A DNA stretch of 40,963 bases, taken from positions 1-40,963 of the forward strand of contig JARGPO010000061.1 of assembly GCA_029213075.1 (NCBI GenBank), written 5' to 3'. The notes beneath the pieces are model-generated. The model searched no databases, was not told where the DNA came from, and was given only the letters and a program-made list of their open reading frames with translations. The DNA is from Legionellaceae bacterium. Its GTDB lineage: Bacteria; Pseudomonadota; Gammaproteobacteria; Legionellales; Legionellaceae. Both the position numbers and the translations under genes were made by a program. Below are positions 37,736 through 40,963 of the stretch, in pieces (the first letter of the stretch is position 1; the number at the start of each line of letters is the position of its first letter).

Positions 37736-37769
37736 TTTCTATCGTAGATTATAGAAAATGCGGTATAAT
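37736..37769 (+). promoter_or_regulatory. metG promoter -10 with overlapping inverted repeat
   Basis: TATAAT at 37764-37769 is a perfect -10 about 30 nt before the metG ATG; the -35 is poor. Just upstream, TTTCTAT (37736-37742) and ATAGAAA (37751-37757) form an inverted repeat over the -35 region, a possible operator shared with ubiX. Confidence 0.45.
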
Positions 37770-37798
37770 TTCTACATTTTGTTAGAGAGTTATATGTT

Positions 37799-39445
37799 AT
37801 GACAACAATTCGAAAAATGCTAGTTACGAGTGCTCTACCTTATGCTAATGGTCATTTGCACCTTGGACATTTAGTTGAGCATATTCAAACAGATATCTGG
37901 GTTCAAACAAATAAAATGCTAGGTCATAAGTGCATTAGTATTTGTGGTGATGATGCACATGGTACTCCCATTATGTTAAAAGCGGAACAGTTAAATATTA
38001 GTCCGCTAGAGCTAACCAAAGAAATGCAACGAAGTCATGAACAAGACTTCGCGGCTTTTGGTATTAACTATGACTGTTACCACACTACTCATTCCGATGA
38101 AAATAGGGAAATTTCTGCAGAGATATATAATAAGCTTAATGATAATGGTGATATTATAAAAAGAACCATTTCACAGGCCTTTGATCCTATCAAAAATATA
38201 TTTTTACCTGATAGATACGTAAAAGGGACCTGTCCAAAGTGCCATGCTGAAGATCAATACGGTGATAGTTGTGAATCTTGTGGAGCAACTTATTCACCAA
38301 CAGATTTACTCGACCCAATTTCTGCAATTTCAGGTGCAACCCCTATTGAGAAAGAGTCTGAGCATTACTTCTTTAATTTGATAAAGTATGAGCAAATATT
38401 AAAAGATTGGACTAAAAGTGGCTGCTTGCAATCTGAGGTGGTAAATAAACTTTCTGAGTGGTTTGAAGCTGGTTTAAAAGAATGGGATATTTCTAGAGAC
38501 GCACCATATTTTGGTTTTTTAATTCCAGGCACAGAGAATAAATACTTTTATGTGTGGCTTGATGCACCAATTGGTTATATGGGTAGTTTTAAAAAATATT
38601 GTGACGATCATGATGAGTCATTTTCTGAATATTGGGACAAGGACTCTACAGCTGAAGTTTATCACTTTGTAGGAAAAGATATTGTTTATTTTCATGCTCT
38701 ATTTTGGCCGGCCATGTTACATGGTAGTGATTATAGATTACCAACAGCTATTTTTACCCATGGTTTTTTAACGATTAATGGTAAAAAAATGTCTAAGTCG
38801 CGCGGTACATTTATTGAAGCTAGAAAATATTTAGATCACTTGAATCCTGAATATTTACGTTATTATTTTGCGGCTAAGCTTAATGGTAAAATAGAAGACA
38901 TAGATTTAAACTTTACAGACTTTTTCAGTAGAATTAATGCCGACTTGATTGGAAAAGTTGTTAATATTGCTAGTCGATGCGCAGGGTTTATTAACAAAAA
39001 ATTTGACAATCAATTGGCTGATAAATTAATAAACCAAGATTTGTATGATTCACTGCTTGAATCGAAAAGTGTTGTTATCGAATCATATTTAAATAGAGAT
39101 TACTCTCGAGCTATTCGTCAGATAATGGAATGTGCAGATAAGGTTAATCAATATATAGATCTAGAAAAACCATGGGTTCTTGCTAAAGATGAAGCTATGT
39201 TACCAAGAGTACAAGAGGTTTGTACCATGGGTATTAATTTATTTAGAATATTGATAACCTTCTTAAAGCCAGTTTTGCCTGAAATGGCAAAGAAGTCAGA
39301 GATATTTTTAAATTCAGAAAGCTTAAACTGGGAGAGAATTAACACCCCACTACTAAACCACAAGATCAATAAGTTTACACCTCTTATGTTGCGTGTTGAG
39401 CAAGCTAAAATTGACGAATTGTTGGCATTAGACGGAGTAAGTTAG
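37799..39445 (+). CDS. metG: Methionine--tRNA ligase (short form)
   Basis: Charges tRNA-Met. The protein is 548 residues and lacks the C-terminal tRNA-binding domain of the 677-residue E. coli enzyme, a known short form. HLGH (21-24) is the HIGH motif, a zinc knuckle CPKC..CESC lies in the connective domain, and GKKMSKSRG is the KMSKS loop. The rnfB gene follows after 4 nt. Confidence 0.97.
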   Translation: MTTIRKMLVTSALPYANGHLHLGHLVEHIQTDIWVQTNKMLGHKCISICGDDAHGTPIMLKAEQLNISPLELTKEMQRSHEQDFAAFGINYDCYHTTHSDENREISAEIYNKLNDNGDIIKRTISQAFDPIKNIFLPDRYVKGTCPKCHAEDQYGDSCESCGATYSPTDLLDPISAISGATPIEKESEHYFFNLIKYEQILKDWTKSGCLQSEVVNKLSEWFEAGLKEWDISRDAPYFGFLIPGTENKYFYVWLDAPIGYMGSFKKYCDDHDESFSEYWDKDSTAEVYHFVGKDIVYFHALFWPAMLHGSDYRLPTAIFTHGFLTINGKKMSKSRGTFIEARKYLDHLNPEYLRYYFAAKLNGKIEDIDLNFTDFFSRINADLIGKVVNIASRCAGFINKKFDNQLADKLINQDLYDSLLESKSVVIESYLNRDYSRAIRQIMECADKVNQYIDLEKPWVLAKDEAMLPRVQEVCTMGINLFRILITFLKPVLPEMAKKSEIFLNSESLNWERINTPLLNHKINKFTPLMLRVEQAKIDELLALDGVS

Positions 39446-39449
39446 GGTT

Positions 39450-40079
39450 ATGGTTGCAGTAAAAGATATTGATGCATTATTGCCGCAGACTCAATGTGGA
39501 GAATGTGGTTACCCAGGTTGCATGCCATACGCACAAGCTATGGCTGCAGGCATGGCTGAGTTGAATCTTTGTCCACCGGGTGGGGTTAAAACAATCGTTA
39601 GGCTTGGTGAGCTATTACAAAAAGATGTTACAGATCATCTTGCTATCGCAGAGCAAACAGCCAAAGCACCACTGGTTGCCAAAATTCGCGAAGAAGATTG
39701 TATAGGTTGCACTAAATGCATCACAGCTTGCCCTGTTGATGCCATAATCGGCACAGGCAAACATATGCACACCATTATTAACGTTGAATGTACTGGTTGT
39801 GAGCTTTGTGTGGAACCTTGTCCAGTAGATTGTATTGATATGGTTGAACCAGATAATATTATGGAAAATGGTCTTGCATACGATCCTGACTTAGCTAGAG
39901 AGCGTTTTAATGCTAAAACAATTCGTAAAATCCAAGAAGATGAGTTAAGTGCGAAAAGTTATTTGAATAAAAGAAAGCTTTCGGATAACAATCTTGGCAA
40001 GCAAGAAGATAAAAAAGCCAAACAAGATTATATTTTGCAGGCTATGGAGCGAGCTAAGAAAAAGCAATCTAAGCTTTGA
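39450..40079 (+). CDS. rnfB: RnfB/RsxB-like iron-sulfur protein without membrane anchor
   Basis: A 209-residue iron-sulfur protein. An N-terminal 4Fe-4S domain (Cys16, Cys19, Cys24, Cys41; [10 protein letters not shown]) is followed by two ferredoxin clusters, [12 protein letters not shown] and [13 protein letters not shown]. coli RsxB begins with a hydrophobic helix; here the protein starts directly at the cluster domain, so it should be soluble. A Lys-rich tail of about 50 residues follows. No rnfA, C, D, G or E is in the window. It sits between metG (4 nt) and nth (16 nt). Electron donation to another iron-sulfur enzyme, such as the cluster of Nth, is only a guess. Confidence 0.9.
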   Translation: MVAVKDIDALLPQTQCGECGYPGCMPYAQAMAAGMAELNLCPPGGVKTIVRLGELLQKDVTDHLAIAEQTAKAPLVAKIREEDCIGCTKCITACPVDAIIGTGKHMHTIINVECTGCELCVEPCPVDCIDMVEPDNIMENGLAYDPDLARERFNAKTIRKIQEDELSAKSYLNKRKLSDNNLGKQEDKKAKQDYILQAMERAKKKQSKL

Positions 40080-40095
40080 GCTTTGGTTAAAATAT

Positions 40096-40734
40096 ATGAA
40101 TAAAGAAAAGAGTCGGTTGATATTTGAGCGGTTTAGCTCACTAAATCCTGAGCCTAAAACTGAGTTAAACTACAATAGTGATTTTGAGCTGCTAATCGCG
40201 GTTATTTTATCCGCGCAAGCGACAGATATTAGCGTGAATAAAAGTACAGATAAACTCTACAAAATAGCGAATACACCCAAAAAGATACTAGATCTAGGTG
40301 AGTTGGGGTTAAAAGAATATATTAAAAATATTGGCTTGTATAATAGCAAAGCGGCTAACATTATTAAAACATGTGAAAAACTGGAAAATAAATACCAAGG
40401 TAAAGTCCCGACAACTCGTGATTCTCTGGAATCTCTACCAGGGGTAGGTAGAAAAACCGCAAATGTTGTTTTAAATACAGCTTTTGGTGAGCCGACAATT
40501 GCCGTTGATACACACATTTTTCGAGTAGGTAATCGAACTGGCTTAGCTGTTGGCAAGACACCATTAGCAGTTGAACTTGGTTTACAAAAAAGAATAGAGA
40601 AAAAATATCTGCGTGATGCCCATCATTGGTTGGTGCTGCATGGTCGATATATTTGTCTTGCTCGAACACCTAAATGTTCCAAGTGCCCAATTAGCGATTT
40701 ATGTGACTTCTTCAGGAAATCAAATAAAAAGTAG
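40096..40734 (+). CDS. nth: Endonuclease III
   Basis: Base-excision repair glycosylase and AP lyase for oxidised pyrimidines. The open frame goes further up, but the ATG at 40096 gives 212 residues (E. coli 211) and a family-like MNKEKSRLIFERF start. The helix-hairpin-helix LPGVGRKTANV contains catalytic Lys120, and Asp138 lies in VDTHIFRV, both at the E. coli positions. The C-terminal 4Fe-4S loop shows the C-x6-C-x2-C-x5-C spacing (CLARTPKCSKCPISDLC). It is the last gene of metG-rnfB-nth. Confidence 0.97.
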   Translation: MNKEKSRLIFERFSSLNPEPKTELNYNSDFELLIAVILSAQATDISVNKSTDKLYKIANTPKKILDLGELGLKEYIKNIGLYNSKAANIIKTCEKLENKYQGKVPTTRDSLESLPGVGRKTANVVLNTAFGEPTIAVDTHIFRVGNRTGLAVGKTPLAVELGLQKRIEKKYLRDAHHWLVLHGRYICLARTPKCSKCPISDLCDFFRKSNKK

Positions 40735-40933
40735 ATCTGTTTTTAAAATCAGACGTGATTTATTAATAACTAAACAACAATACCTTGTTTTATAGAATGT
40801 TTGAATGTTAAGTAGTCAGTATTATATAGCGCCACCCATTAGCATGCAGACATATTTTTCAAGATATTTCCTATAGCTTGATCCAGCATCGCATCCCTGT
40901 CTTCAAAAAGGCTTATCCTAACCCCGCCTACTT

Positions 40934-40952
40934 GCCCTGACTTGTTCAGGGC
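40934..40952. repeat. Short palindromic intergenic repeat
   Basis: GCCCTGA (40934-40940) and TCAGGGC (40946-40952) form a perfect 7-bp stem around CTTGT, followed by ATCCAGTC. The form 'palindrome plus ATCCAG' is that of short interspersed palindromic repeats in many proteobacteria. Only one copy was seen in this window. The rest of 40735-40963 shows no gene. Confidence 0.5.
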
Positions 40953-40963
40953 ATCCAGTCAAA

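Noticed and set aside
39994-40095. N-terminal extension of nth overlapping rnfB
   Set aside because: The ATG at 40096 places Lys120 and Asp138 at the E. coli positions; the extension is antiframe coding of the rnfB tail.

Overview
The window is a 41-kb piece of an AT-rich gammaproteobacterial chromosome, most probably a host-associated member of the Legionellales or a close relative. The basis is the gene families: Fe-SodB, EpmC, TypA, a DUF3579 protein, an argS/SPOR pair and a lone RnfB next to nth. In addition there is a protein with the 'HSS...GE...SGHY' domain that I recall from Legionella effector-like proteins, and a PPP-like phosphatase carrying the GNRD variant. No species call is possible from the sequence alone.

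Layout. 1-4.0 kb is an accessory patch: a frameshifted ISAs1-type transposase remnant, an effector-like gene whose coiled-coil tail has slipped out of frame, and a 624-aa phosphatase-like protein. 4.1-8.5 kb (minus) is typA-nadK-recN, with a clear promoter upstream of typA. 8.8-10.5 kb holds an oxidative-stress group: sodB (minus), divergent from grxD and a 2-Cys peroxiredoxin, closed by a strong bidirectional terminator. 10.5-16.4 kb is an arginine block: argG, argH, an HAAAP-type permease and a guanidine-modifying hydrolase on the minus strand, divergent from argR, with two ARG boxes between. No earlier arginine-biosynthesis gene is in the window, and the set reads as citrulline/arginine salvage under ArgR control. 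16.3-19.3 kb carries two membrane proteins of unknown function, a DUF3579 protein and epmC. 19.2-24.1 kb is recG, divergent from argS and an FtsN-like SPOR protein.

24.1-28.5 kb contains a divergent P1B-type ATPase (CHGGC N-terminus, CPC, NGE in place of TGE, extra C-terminal membrane segments), two tandem secreted paralogues, and folB, which appears to start on a rare ATC codon. 28.6-33.5 kb is hemE-yheT and rpsO-pnp, with a perfect 15-bp hairpin in the pnp leader. 33.6-37.1 kb is a bacteriophytochrome with GGDEF and EAL domains followed 6 nt later by a heme oxygenase: a complete biliverdin-making and red-light/c-di-GMP module. 37.1-40.7 kb holds ubiX (minus), metG, an rnfB without its membrane anchor, and nth. 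The last bases contain a short palindromic intergenic repeat.

No tRNA, rRNA or CRISPR array was seen. The most interesting points are the light-sensing c-di-GMP operon, the ArgR-linked arginine/citrulline module, the atypical metal ATPase with its secreted neighbours, the ATC-start folB, and the effector-like genes beside IS debris.
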